The notes under the pieces are model-generated. The model was not told the DNA's origin, searched no databases, and saw only the letters and a program-made list of their open reading frames with translations. Shown piece after piece: positions 25,375 to 36,815 of a stretch of 64,000 bases of DNA (positions are counted from its first letter, which is position 1; every line of letters starts with the position of its first letter). Location: contig NW_025777528.1 in NCBI RefSeq assembly GCF_021130785.1, positions 1 to 64,000 of the forward strand, given 5' to 3'. The stretch is from Homalodisca vitripennis. Lineage: Eukaryota; Arthropoda; Insecta; Hemiptera; Cicadellidae. The translations under genes were made by a program, and so were the position numbers.

Positions 25375-26405
25375 ATGGGAAAGTTTCTTTCATTTAGCAC
25401 GCAACTTCAGTTTAGTGTTCATTACATAAATTTGTACCGTTATACTGGCACATGAGAGGTTAGCTTTGAAATTTAAATTTTTGTGAAAATTCAAAAAAGG
25501 AAAACGAAAATCTTCTGAAATAAATAAAGTTCAAACTAAAATAAAACTTCTTCTTGAAAATAATTACTGGATTTAAAATTAAAATAAAAACTTCTAGATA
25601 ACTTTTAAATAAACTTCAAACTTGTAATATATTTGTCACTCCAAAAATTTGCAAAGTTCTTACAGCTTGTCTTTTATTCAATTTTCAAAATTCAAAACTT
25701 TCACACTCTAATCTGATCTGGCAATTCTTTACTTTAATTTATCTTCAAAATTCAATTTTATTTTGTTAGTAATTTTTTTTTGCTTTACTTTAAATATTAT
25801 TTATTTTCAGTGTTAGAATTTTTTTATTGCTGAAAGCATCTGTAACAAACACAAAACTCTTTTAGTATTTTTACATAACATTTTATATACATGTGCTCAC
25901 TGCACCAACAAGTTTTATATTGCACAGATCAAAAGGACAAGTTCCTAAATTCCCATTAAATTTAATTTTTACAATATTTCTTTTCCCAAAATTAATTAAA
26001 ATAATTAAGAATGAATATTGACTGGACTCCAGTTTAAAAGTTCACTTACCCGCAGGTTCGATGACGATTAGCAAAAAAAGATAACTCTAAGCACTTTCAA
26101 AGACTACTCGTTACTACTACTTCCGATCAACTTAGACAGGAGGCACGTCTACCTCACCCCACCACCCAATTTCGTTATCAAACACTGCCATCTGCGATGT
26201 GCGCCTCGCTGATAGCAGCCTCTTTTGTACTGTCCAGTCCTTATCATTCTTCTGGGCCTACTCCTTCCACCGGTAATCCAGTTACCCCAGAATTACAATT
26301 CAATACAATCGGTACAAAATTATGGTATCTTTTGAGGAAGAGGAAAAGGATAAAAAACATTTTTTACGCGTAAATATACGTAATAGTTATTGGAACAAAT
26401 ATTAG
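25375..26405 (+). pseudogene. Left-arm copy of a short conserved frame, interrupted by an insertion
   Basis: CCGTTTACTCTTTCAG is a good 3' splice site and is followed by CTCATGGGAAAG. The frame reads MGKFLSFSTQ... and then runs into inserted DNA (from about 25,425), stopping at 25,453-25,455. The second half resumes after the insert at 26,322 (ATGGTATCT...), reads MVSFEEEEKDKKHFLRVNIR and ends at 26,405. The right arm has the same frame uninterrupted (44,145-44,288, minus). Between arms there is a 3-base, frame-preserving indel (ACGCAACTTCAG against ACGCAGCAG). The product is unrecognised. It could be a real small exon or conserved non-coding DNA that happens to be open. Confidence 0.35.
25425..26310 (-). 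mobile_element. ~880-bp insertion private to the left arm, LTR- or retroelement-like
   Basis: The right arm lacks this block: at about 44,247 it joins the two flanks directly. One end (26,125-26,300) is a distinctive GC-rich segment (CTGCCATCTGCGATGTGCG, CCTTCCACCGGTAATCCAG). The other ~600 bp are A+T-rich with repeated AAACTTC/TTCAAA words. On the minus strand there is a strong donor-like CTGCGGGTAAGTGAAC at about 26,045. The ends share an inverted AAATTTGTACCG / CGGTACAAAATT pair. A solo LTR is the best guess, but no open frame proves it. Confidence 0.4.
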
Positions 26406-29400
26406 TGTAAAACAGTAACTAATATATCGCCTTTTTACCAACAGTTTAATTGTTCATGTGAAAGTTATTGCAAGTGTTTACATAGTGCACATTAATATTC
26501 AGTAAATTACATCAGAGTACAATTTAATACAATTTGTATATTAAAAGATTTATCTTATGAAAACAGCAGAGCTAACACAAGAAGGAGATATCTTTTATCT
26601 TAAAAATTAACTACCGCCCTTAGCTACCTTATATTGGGCACTATAACATTGTATGTTTTTATATTATATTTTCGTTTTTTTTTTACAAATCCTACATGTA
26701 TTACAATTTGCAATAATTTATATAGTCACTGGTTCGTTAATTTATTTCTTAATTTTTTATATAGCTACTCTTCACTAGTAATAGTCCAACAATGTAAATT
26801 TTTTAAGTATTTCTTTTAATTCTTTAGAACTATTTATTTCCTTAAAATAAGTGATTAAGGATAAGTCATAATGTTTATTTAGTTTTAAAAACATAAAGAA
26901 AATATTAAACAACTCTGATCGGAAGAAATTAAATAAGTGACTGAAATAAAACTTTATGGTTTAATGTTTGCTTAATATTATTTTTTACATATAAAGTGGT
27001 TATATCTATTATATTTTTCGTATAATCGACTACAGATTATATTTTATATTGAAGCTGGCAATGTTTGAATGTTGTACGTGAAGTTCCAGAAGCAAAAGGG
27101 TTTCTTTATCTTTTAATTTAGATTTTAATTTGGATTTTACTCAAAATTATGGAATGAGTTAAGAAATGTTCCCAGAAATTATATTCAGAATAATAAAACT
27201 ATTATATGGTTTGGGATTCATTTTTAACTAAATTATGTATACGCTTGATTAGTTAAAGCCCCCTATACTCTAACAGTTATATTGTGGACATTTAATATTG
27301 TCACAGAGAGGAAAGGTTAAGTTGTAATCATGTTGGCAGACATGCTTAATCAACCTGGGAATTCCTCATCAGCAGTTATAAAAAAAGCTGCACCCCCAGC
27401 TGGCAAAGCAATAATTAACTCATACTTGATTGTTAGATTGAATTTTCATGAGATTGACTAATGCCTTTACCTACAGTGCTCCCTTCCTGGCTCATTATTG
27501 GATTTTTGCCATGAGAGGCATTTTAATATTCTTTACAGCATTATAATGTTATATCATGAATGTATAAATACTTTTAATACAGTCATATGGGATTAATGAT
27601 TATTTTTTCAACCAACCAGAGTAAATTTAGTGGTGAAATACATATGAGGAATTCGTTTTGAGCCTTTATAAATTTGTAAATTGTATTTATAAATTGCTAA
27701 CAATTGTAAACATTACTATACCGCTTTAACTGTTATTAATAATTATAAATTCATACATATTTTGGTACATTAGTAAAAATTTTGTTAAAATAATTTAACA
27801 GCAATTGTTTCATGTCCTAGCAAGGTTAAACTGGAGACAACTTGCTTAAATGACTGCTAACTTAAATGTTAGTACTGTTCTATCTTGCTAAAAATATTCA
27901 AACTGGTTTCTCGTAACGGTAATGCAAAATCAATGTTTGCATATTATACATGAAAAGAGGTTGTGCGGATTGGACTATAAAAACGTATTTTGTTGTTTTG
28001 ATTTATTCTTGTGTTTATGAAAATTTGTGTTGAGAAACAGTGTAGAATAGCCTATGTTTTGTATTTTCTATTAGTCTGTTTTAAGTATATATTGTAGATT
28101 CTACTGTCGGAATTGTGATCAAAGATTTGTACAGAAGCTGTTTGTATGCCTCTAAGTATGTCTGCGTACATGACACTATCAACCTGGACCATATTATTCC
28201 CGAGTAACCGAGTAATAATAAACAATTTAACAGTTAAGTAAATTAAGCTTTAATTAAATCAACATATACGAAAAATTGGACAGAAAATGCAATATATACT
28301 TATACAATGAACTTTATTCGTTAATAACAGACGTATAAATAGGAACGTTTTTAGTGTGGTCAAATAGAGAATCAATGCCTTCCCTCCACACAGGAGCACA
28401 CCGGTGGGGAACGGGAATGAACAAGACCTGTCTCCTCTCAGAGCATTTAATTTCAAAATAATCGATCGCCTAATTGTCTTTTTAGGTTAAAAATAACATT
28501 TATAGTTGAACTTTAAAATCAATAATACTAAAATATATAAATTAAAACCACTTAAATTTACGAAATATACTACACGGTATAAATAATTTTGTTTTCAAAT
28601 CGCTAAATATTTGAATTATTCCGACATCCAGCAGCTACGAAAGTGAGTTTAGATCTTACTATTTCTTGGGACTTCTAACTGTTCCCGGTACTTTCAGTAA
28701 GCGAGTACAGAATGTATTCTTACTGATTTAGAACAATATGTTACAGAATACGCCTACATGTACAATAACTGCAATATGTACATGTATATTTTGAAGTTAT
28801 TATTACTGATAAAGAGTCCGATTACTTTGTTACAGTAATGGCGGTATAAGTACCTGTACCGGGTAATTTTGGTTTGCAATAACTTATTATGTCGTGTTAG
28901 ACGAGTACTCGGTGCAAAGTATTTTAGTTTATTTCCAGTAGTCCCGACGTGATCGGTCATCACAGTTGTATGGCCGAGCTCTGAGCAGTTCTTTATTGTG
29001 GTAGTTTGTTGTCACTTCAAGGCAACAACTCCCTGGTCAGTCTGACGATTTGCATTTTAAGTCGGGCCTTTGCCAGTTAAGGTTAATTAACAAAAAACCT
29101 CAATCAATCTGTAAACAAAACTAAAAGTTAAAAAAATTACACATTGCATATTAAAGCCAATGTCAATATTTGTTGATTACCAGTTACTGTGAATTAATAA
29201 CAATTTTGTGTTCAACCTATTAAAAATTACTTATTCACTTACAGTAAATTTGTATGTATTTTGTATAGACATTTGGTCTGAATCGGATCATAAGTTTCGG
29301 AGTTATGGTTGTTCAAGGTTACTGTTTGGTTGAAAAGCGCCAAAACCGCTATATTTGAGTTGTTATCGATTTTAAACTGGAAATATTGTTAGTAAACAGT

Positions 29401-29820
29401 TTTGTATGTAGAAACGTACAAATAAATAAACTAAATTTCAATATAACTTTCATCATTGTAGCTATACTATTTAGTTTGTGTTGAAATTTCAAACTTGTGT
29501 ACTTATACTTTTTTATTCCAAAGTAGAGATCAAAATTTAACTTTGGTCTTGATCTGTGATTGGAATTAGCTATTGGTAATGTTAAGATTACACTTTCTAT
29601 GAGTGAAATACATTTAATACAAAGTGTGTTTGTTTCAGCAGATTTTAATTATCCCTGTAAAAGCTTCCTGGTTTTATAAACTCTTGGCTGAAATACTATA
29701 AAATAAATATTTAAAAGTCCAATATTTGAAAATTTTCTCTGCGGAGGGACCCTTACTGAACTGGAGGCTTTCAAAGTTTATTTAAGAGTTAGTAAATTAA
29801 GTAAGACGCAATTGTACTTA
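26406..29820. other. Palindrome arm sequence, no gene supported
   Basis: It pairs with 39,440-44,140 of the right arm. Frames open in both arms at matching places are 26,634-26,819 / 43,681-43,878 (sharing NLYSHWFVNLFLNF) and 28,754-28,963 / 40,322-40,534 (sharing MMTDHVGTT). DNA identity is high throughout, so shared frames alone do not show coding function. No family was recognised. Confidence 0.4.
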
Positions 29821-29835
29821 ATATGTATATATCTT

Positions 29836-30186
29836 AATATATATATATATATATAAATTTATCTTTATGTATATATTTCTTGTGTGCGTGTGTATGTAAT
29901 AAAACTCCTCCTAAACAGCTCGACCGATTTTAATGAAATTTGTTGCGAGTCTTCAAGTGAGTTCGAGAATGGTTTAGATTTAAAAAGTTTAGCAGTTACA
30001 AATTAAATTTATAAGATGAAAGACAATAGTTTTTATAGTGCCTGCACATTATTAATATAACGATATATATGTTTTATTATATTATATATATATATATATA
30101 TATATAATATTATTATATTATATTAATATATTATATTATATTATATATATATATATATATATATATTATATTATATATATATATAT

Positions 30187-30231
<45 letters not shown>

Positions 30232-30260
30232 GTTTTATAATATAAAACACACATATATAT
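29836..30260. repeat. (TA)n tracts with embedded dispersed-repeat fragment
   Basis: (TA)n occurs at about 29,836-29,855, 30,083-30,107, 30,144-30,165 and 30,174-30,230. Between them, 29,905-29,960 reads AACTCCTCCTAAACAGCTCG, then ACCGATTTTAATGAAATTTG. This stretch is recurrent in insect interspersed repeats, and its mirrored copy is at 39,230-39,290. Long TA runs at this place in both arms could extrude cruciforms. Confidence 0.75.
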
Positions 30261-30562
30261 ATATATAAAGATAGCCCTTGTTATAAGTCCAAGTTATAAA
30301 ACGCATAGATAGTTTTTTACTTGTAAAATGAACAGACTATTGTTTCATTGAAAATTTGGAAATTAATTGTGTAGTAACTAAACAAGAAATATTAAATAAT
30401 CCTGCTGCAGAATAATATAAAACATATTTTAATAAATCGTGGAGGAGGTTATGTGGAAATACTGGGTAGTATTATATAAATAATTCACTTCAGAACTGCT
30501 TTATCCTACACAGAAAAACTGATAAAAATATCAGTATTTCTAAAAAAATACACAAGGAAATG

Positions 30563-30690
30563 TCATTTCCTCCTTATTATATTGTGAGGATGTCAGCGAG
30601 GATTGTCGAATCCGGGAGCTTCCGTTCACTTTACATAATGACATCGCTTCTTTACATATAGCTTACACCACCTTAAGAAATACCCACTGT
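30563..30690 (+). repeat. Dispersed repeat ATCCGGGAGCTTCC, copy 1 of 3
   Basis: ATGTCATTTCCTCC, AATCCGGGAGCTTCCGTTC and TTTACATAATGACATCGC recur in the same order at 50,410-50,600 (direct) and at 36,575-36,690 (inverted, as the palindrome partner). The 50.4-kb copy is not explained by the palindrome, so this is an independent interspersed repeat of at least ~130 bp. Confidence 0.6.
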
Positions 30691-31289
30691 ATTTATCGTT
30701 TTAAAATACATGAAAAAACCCAAAATTACTCAGAGTGTGAATGCATCTCACTGATATTCTTCCCGATAGAAGGCAGGTATAAAGAAAGTAGAGAATTGAG
30801 AAATAGCCATTGATGCACAGTTATTGGACTCTAAAGTCCAGAAAAGAATCTATGATCAGTAGTTTGAAATAAGAATTTCTGCATGTGTAGAATGAATGAT
30901 GAAAAGCAAAAATATAAAGAGAAGTTAAGCATTAAAATTTAACAAACTGAGGACCTCCAGTAGTTATTGCTGGGAACAACATAGTAGGCAGCTTTTGCTA
31001 AAAATATAATGTGATAAATAATATTAATACGACTACTACCGGTATTCCCGAATTTATTAATCAAGTACAATAAAATCAGTAGCCTAATACAATAAAAAGC
31101 AAAAAAATCATAGAACAAAATCATTGTAATTAATCGTTTCCTTAATTGTATGAATACAAGCTTTGCATTCGAACGACATGCAATCCAAATATGTAAAATG
31201 TATACCCACAGTAACAGACACTATTGGAATCTCAATAACTAACTTACATTTTACCTGATCACTCCAAAGGAAAATGCGCAATACTTCGT

Positions 31290-31490
31290 GTAGCTTTTAG
31301 TATTAGGAGAAGGTGGTTATGCAGGTCAGTTAGAATCAAAGTGGTTGCCAAGTGACAGGTGGAACATGACATCGCATGTCTGACAGAGATGATTGAACTG
31401 CTCCACCCCAATCTTTATTCACTTGTTCCATGCATCAGTTACTCAGTACCAATGCCAGTATATTTCTCAAGCATGCAATATTTCTAACAG
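31290..31490 (+). repeat. Direct copy of left-arm 24.56-24.80-kb sequence
   Basis: GACAGGTGGAACATGACATC, CTGCTCCACC and CATGCATCAGTTACTCA occur in the same order and orientation at 24,680-24,770, and inverted at 47,790-47,900. It shares AGAAGGTGGTTATG with left-arm-private sequence near 24,570. It therefore resembles the left arm more than the right. Confidence 0.65.
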
Positions 31491-31794
31491 AAATATGTAA
31501 ACTGAGAAAATATAATAATATAATAAATAACGCTTGTTTCAAGATGGCATTGATTACTCTGCTCTTAATCTGTAACGGAAAAAGTAACCACGATGATCGA
31601 TGGTATACCGTATCGAAATCAAATTAGAATTTTGTACTAATTTTATACTAAATCTCGTCACATGTGTTACTCATATTACACCATTTGTTAATATGTGTGT
31701 GTGTGTTTATATTTAGCAACGAGTGCTGAAAAGGGCCTCTTAATGATTACATTACATCTAGAAAAGTTCCATCATGGTGTTTAGCAATACTGAC

Positions 31795-32040
31795 TAGCTA
31801 AATTACACAGGTTAACACTTCCAGCACTTAATTATAGTGGTTTAGAACAGTTAGACTTTCGATACAGATTAATATAGAGTATTGGAACTGAAAATGTTAT
31901 AAAGCTATTAATTAATACCTGGCTGGCTAAAGTGCACAATGTTAACATTCTCAGGACGTGGGTATGGCGGGTCGAGATAATTACGGTTGTTGCAAATTAA
32001 TATAGACTGCTGCACTATCTGAAGTACACCATGTTAATGG
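31795..32040 (+). repeat. Imperfect tandem repeat, ~2.5 units
   Basis: Two words alternate: a CTAGCTAAATTACACAGGTTA / CTGGCTAAAGTGCACAATG / CTGAAGTACACCATG series and a GATTAATATAGAGT / AATTAATATAGACT pair. Units are about 90-125 bases and strongly diverged. Confidence 0.45.
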
Positions 32041-33345
32041 ACGAGTTATTGTTATTAAATTTGCTCATTACACGAAATTTTATTCCCATCTCTACTTTTG
32101 GAGTGAACATGATGAACTAGAAGTTGTTTAAAATGCTGTTCATGGAATGCAATATTCAACAATATCTAACACTCTAATGAGAGATAAAGATATAGATAGC
32201 CTGAGTTGGGTTTCAATATTAAAATATATGATATATTAAAATGATTGATAATAAAACCATCTAAATAATAAAAAATGACATGGAACATAATAATTTCCTT
32301 TGTTGACTAAAATTTTACTAATATTTTCAATAATTTCCACTATAATCCATTGACTTCAGAACAAATAGGTTATTTTATGAAAAAAAACATTTTTTATTAA
32401 TATACGCGGAACCGCATACATGAGTATACGGAAGTTCAATGTGATTATACTCACAGAATTGCTAATTTGTCTATCAATTTTTATTTAAATTCAGTCTATG
32501 TAATCAACTAGGACCCAATTATTGCGTAATGAGTACTAGGAACAAGAATAATGCGCCCAAGTGTTATTTTCTGGTTTAAGCTATAGTGATAACAAATAAA
32601 ACATGTAATACATTCTATTTAGAGCAGATTGCATACAGAACACGCCTTTCATACTATTTTGTACGAAAATGTCAGAAAAAATATATTATTTAATCACAAA
32701 TAGGCTCTATCAATCATCCCATTGATTACATATATACTTCGTAGTGTAAAAAAAGAAAAGACTAAGGCCATAAGCACCAATCAGCAAAGCGTAATAGAAT
32801 TCATTTAAATAAATATAATTGTTTGCTTCGTGATCAAAATATTGTCCAGACCCATTTAAAACGTTAATCCAAATGTAAAGTTCCTTTTATTCAATATACT
32901 ATACTTGAAGTTAACAGTAAAAATTAATACCATTATTTACATTTATTGAAGATAAAGTACACTCTTTCACTCTACTTGTTTCCTAGACAGTCAAAACTCT
33001 ATTCAGAAACATAAGTTATCCTTTGAATTCCAGACATAAATGATTGCCTTGTTATATCCGTGTCAGCCAAAGATATAACAAGGAAAATAGAAAGTCTGTT
33101 GGGTTTAAACTTTAAAATGAATGAGATAGTAAATTTTGAAAAATAAAAATATATTGCAAGAGCCGAGTAAAATACAGTAACATTTAAAAAAAACCCTGAA
33201 AATTCATAAATTCTATTGTGTAAACTATTAGTGTCTGAATTATTTATTAGCAATACCCAAGTTTTCCACTGGAGTTCATTGACTTTAGAACTAATTATAA
33301 ATGTATAATAGCAAAGTATACGTTTAAAGTAACGTACTTTTTGAA
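32040..33345 (+). repeat. Direct repeat, spacer copy
   Basis: It recurs in the same orientation at 54,240-55,180, immediately outside the right palindrome arm. Shared words include TTGCTCATTACACGAAATTT / TTGCTCATCACACGAAATTT, ATAATGCGCCCAAGT and AGCAAAGTATACGTTTAAA. On the minus strand both copies keep a frame ending SLADTDITR...RITYVS (32,999-33,253 and 54,791-55,006), otherwise unrecognised. It is probably an interspersed element of unknown class. Confidence 0.7.
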
Positions 33346-33847
33346 AGGCACAATTATACCTTCCTAATACAGAATAACCAAAATTATATCTGCAATCAAT
33401 AATAAATACGGTTTTTTGATAGCCTTTACTTACAATTATCAGTTTCTCTCATTAGTTGGATTAATGCTTTTTAAAAACCATCATTTAAGACATATTTAAT
33501 TGGTATTTGTGCAACAATATAGCGAATAAAACCGCAACCAATAACCAGCGTCATAACCATCAATCAAATGACACAAGCGCTCTGTCCTGGTTTGGCTCTT
33601 CATTAATATAGATCATAATGTCAAAATTCACATAATTTACAATACTGCATACAATAATTTTGTCCTACGCTTTATTAATTTTTATTACATTACTGATTTT
33701 ATTGTACTTGATTAATGAATGTGAGAATACCCGTAGTAGTTATGTTGATATTATCATTAACTAACTAGAACTAACTGTTGGAGATTCCCAATTTAGTTCC
33801 ATGCTTACCTTCTCTTTAATTTTTATTGCTTTTCAGCATTATTTATA

Positions 33848-34338
33848 CAGGGTGATTCATGAAGTTCTCCCCCCACTTCTACAGCACATTGTACTAGTAA
33901 AAATAATGAAAAAATTTTATATAAACATAGGTCCGAAAACGCTTCGTTAGCGAGTTACAGCAGGCGCAAGATTTCGCCTGAATTCCTGGGTAAAGAGTAA
34001 AATAAAGCCATACTGAACTTTTGGAAAGGTAATTTAAGTAAGAAATATCGTGGATTCTTATGTATTTTTACCTGACAAAGCTAATAAAATAGGTTTCAGA
34101 ACTGTACCTGTAGTAGTTTTTGAGGGATTCAGGGTTAAATGCAAAAAATTGGGGCACGAAACAATGTTTTTTTAAGTTTGATGTACAATAACTTTGTTAA
34201 ATTGGTAATAAATACATAAAATCAACAAACATTAATTGTAGAGAATTTAATTCTGAGAAAATTGATATAATCAAAGTCTAAAATAAAACAGAAATAAGTA
34301 CCAAAAAATCGATTTTATTCAGTATAATACATTACTAG
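33848..34338 (+). repeat. Left terminal inverted repeat of the transposon
   Basis: 491 bases that reappear inverted at 35,859-36,349. They run from CAGGGTGATTC to ACATTACTAG. The repeat contains TAACTCGCTAACGAAGCG on its complementary strand. Confidence 0.93.
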
Positions 34339-34765
34339 CTGTAAAGAAATACCGTACGGTATTTAGTTAAAATAAAACAAAAACAAAATTTTTGTTCCTT
34401 AATGACGAGATAAATTGAGAAAACAAGATTAACTGTTAAATAAATTTGTTTGTAAATAAAAATATCATGTTTTATTACGTTGTATTTTTTTTATAAAAAT
34501 TTACATCAAATGTTCGAAAATAAATGAAGCAAACATTTTCCCATTATTGTTTAGTAATCATCGAAATGCAGTTTTTTGTTTTATTAATTTCTAAGTTGGT
34601 AACGCACGAATAACAGCTGATCAACAATGGTATTCTGTACTGTTACGTTAGAACTGTGTATTAGTGGTGTTTTGCAGGCTACAGCAGGAGATCGGGTTCT
34701 GTGAATCGTGTTATTAAATGCAATTTTTCTGTGAGTTATAATTCGATTGTTTATTCAGCGAAAAA

Positions 34766-35814
34766 ATGCCTTACTTATTTACATCAGAGGAATACGCTGA
34801 TATGGTTTTTATTTTGGGTTACTGTAATGGTAATGCTAGAGCTGCTGTAGAAGAATATGAACTACGTTACCCTAATAGGAGGATTCCAGATACCAAAACA
34901 ATTTCAGGAACTTTTCGTACTCTTCGGGAAACAGGATCACTACCAAGTACTAGAACCAATTATGAACGAGCTGTCCAACTTGATGATGATATTGTTATTA
35001 ATGCTGTTCATCGCAGTCCAGGTGTAAGTACACGACGTATTTCTAGGTGGATAGGAGTTTCGCAGTCAACGCTGTGGAGGTCACTTAATCGAAACACATT
35101 TTATCCGTTTCATAAACAAAAGGTTCAACATCTACAGCTAGGGGATAGTCCGCTTCGCTTGGAGTTTTGCAACTTTTTGAATATTAATAATCAACTCTAC
35201 AAGCGTATTTTGTTTACGGATGAGGCACAATTCACTCGGGATGGTGTCAATAACTTGCACAATGAACACTCATGGGCAGAAGAAAATCCACATGAGGTAG
35301 TGGAACAGAACTTTCAACATCGATTTAGCGTCAATGTCTGGTGTGGCCTTTTGCACAATCGGCTGATTGGACCTTTCATATTACCTGGACGCCTAAATGC
35401 TGAGTTCTATTTGCATTTCCTTCAAGAAGAGTTGCCGCAGCTGTTAGAGAATGTTCCTTTACATCTCAGACAAAGTTTGTACTTCCAGCATGACGGAGCA
35501 CCTCCCCACTTTTCACGTGCCGTTTCTGCTTACTTAAATCATCAATTTCCTGGACACTGGATTGGTCGTGGAGGGCCTCACCCTTGGCCACCAAGATCAC
35601 CAGATCTATCTCCATTGGATTATTGCATCTGGGGATGGATGAAAGACATTGTATACAAGTGAATTCTCGTGATGAATTAATTGCCCGTATTATGGATTCG
35701 GCTGTGCAGATACAGGGAAGGCCTGAAAAATTAAGAAACCCAACAAAAGCAATACACAAACGTGCTGCAAAATGTATTGATAATGATGGCCTCATTTTCG
35801 AACATCTATTATAA
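34766..35814 (+). pseudogene. DDE transposase (DD41D) with one frameshift
   Basis: The main frame covers 298 codons (34,766-35,662). Residues 5-60 (FTSEEYADMVFILGYCNGNA...) form the helix-turn-helix start typical of insect transposases annotated as DUF4817. Residues 74-112 look like a second HTH. The DDE core has D152 in LFTDEAQF, D243 in FQHDGAPPHF and D285 in SPDLSPLDYCIW, with 41 residues between the last two. All three acidic residues are present. The frame stops after WMKDIVYK, but the next frame continues at once with VNSRDELIARIMDSA and ends FEHLL at 35,814. This is the expected C-terminus, about 51 residues, giving ~350 in all. A single missing base near 35,660 explains the break. The ATG sits ~430 bp inside the left TIR, and the stop lies 45 bp before the right TIR. 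Confidence 0.92.
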
Positions 35815-35858
35815 AAAGGTGCGTACGGTTGGCCCAACCTGATTAATTTTGCTTAAAA

Positions 35859-36349
35859 CTAGTAATGCATTATACTGAATAAAATCGATTTTTTGGTACT
35901 TATTTATGTTTTATTTTAGACTTTGATTATATCAATTTTCTCAGAATTAATTTCTATACAATTAATGTTTGTTGATTTTATGTATTTATTACCAATTTAA
36001 CAAAGTTATTGTACATCAAACTTAAAAAAACATTGTTTCAGGCCCCAAGTTTTTGCATTTAACCCTGAATCCCTCAAAAACTACTACAGGTACAGTTCTG
36101 AAAGCTATTTTATTAGCTTTATCAGGTAAAAATACATAAGAATCCACGATATTTCTTACTTAATTAACCTTTCCAAAAGTTCAGTATGGCTTTATTTTAC
36201 TCTTTACCCAGGAATTCAGGCGAAATCTTTCGCTAGCTGTAACTCGCTAACGAAGCGTTTTCGGACCTATGTTTATATAAAATTTTTTCATTATTTTTAC
36301 TAGTACAATGTGCTGTAGAAGTGGGGGGAGAACTTCATGAATCACCCTG
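35859..36349 (-). repeat. Right terminal inverted repeat of the transposon
   Basis: Inverted partner of 33,848-34,338, from CTAGTAATGCATTATACTG to ATCACCCTG. Length is equal and there are few substitutions. Confidence 0.93.
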
Positions 36350-36815
36350 TATATATATATTCAGAAATTCTTATTTCAAACTACAAATCATAGATTTTTT
36401 TAGACTTTAGAGTCCAATAACTGTGCATCAATGGCTGTTTCTTAATTCTCTACTTTCTTTATACCTGCCTTCTACCGGGAAGAATACCGATGCATTCACA
36501 CTCCGAGTAATTTTAGTTTTTTTAAATGTATTTTAAAACACTAAATACAGTGGGCATTTCTTCAGGTGATGTAACGAAGCTATATGTAAAGAAGCGATGT
36601 CATTATGTAAAGTGAAAGGAAGCTTCCGGATTTGACAATCCTCGCTGACATCCTCTCCATGTAACAGGGAGGAAATTACATTTCCTAGTGTATTTTTTTT
36701 AGAAATACTGATATTTTTATCAGCTTTTCTGTGTAAGATAAAGCAGTTCTGAACTGAATCATTTATATAATACTAACCAGTATATCTACATAACCTCCTC
36801 CACAATTTATTAAAA

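Larger units (their letters stand above)
19490..30883 (+). repeat. Left arm of a giant diverged palindrome
   Basis: This segment recurs, reverse-complemented and in strictly reversed order, at 36,361-54,180. Anchor pairs checked by eye: 19,540/54,140; 19,750/53,480; 20,010/53,250; 21,570/51,740; 22,540/49,260; 23,060/48,810; 24,700/47,840; 25,230/44,420; 26,640/43,890; 27,360/43,180; 28,270/41,045; 28,990/40,290; 29,930/39,240; 30,440/36,800; 30,870/36,370. Identity looks highest around 25.2-28 kb (about 6% mismatch in the ~125 bases counted) and lower toward the outer end. Segments private to this arm are about 24,055-24,575 and 25,425-26,310. The arm holds no intact recognisable gene. Confidence 0.93.
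30884..33847. other. Palindrome spacer, left part
   Basis: This region is not mirrored in the right arm. It begins right after the last mirrored bases (GTTTGAAATAAGAATTTCTG, ending at 30,883). It contains direct copies of sequence found elsewhere: 31,290-31,490 resembles 24,560-24,800, and 32,040-33,345 resembles 54,240-55,180. No gene was recognised. Confidence 0.6.
33848..36349 (+). mobile_element. Tc1/mariner-superfamily DNA transposon with 491-bp TIRs
   Basis: A complete ~2.5-kb element flanked by TA on both sides (33,846-33,847 and 36,350-36,351), the expected target duplication of this superfamily. The ends are CAGGGTGATTCATGAAG and its complement. It encodes one transposase frame with a single frameshift. 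TIRs of 491 bp are long compared with the ~30-bp TIRs usual for mariner. The two TIRs differ at only a few percent of positions, so insertion was fairly recent. The right end lies only ~10 bp of TATATA from the start of the right palindrome arm. Confidence 0.93.

Noticed and set aside
35466..35837. 123-codon minus-strand frame
   Set aside because: Antisense to the transposase C-terminus and TIR edge; a shadow of the real frame.
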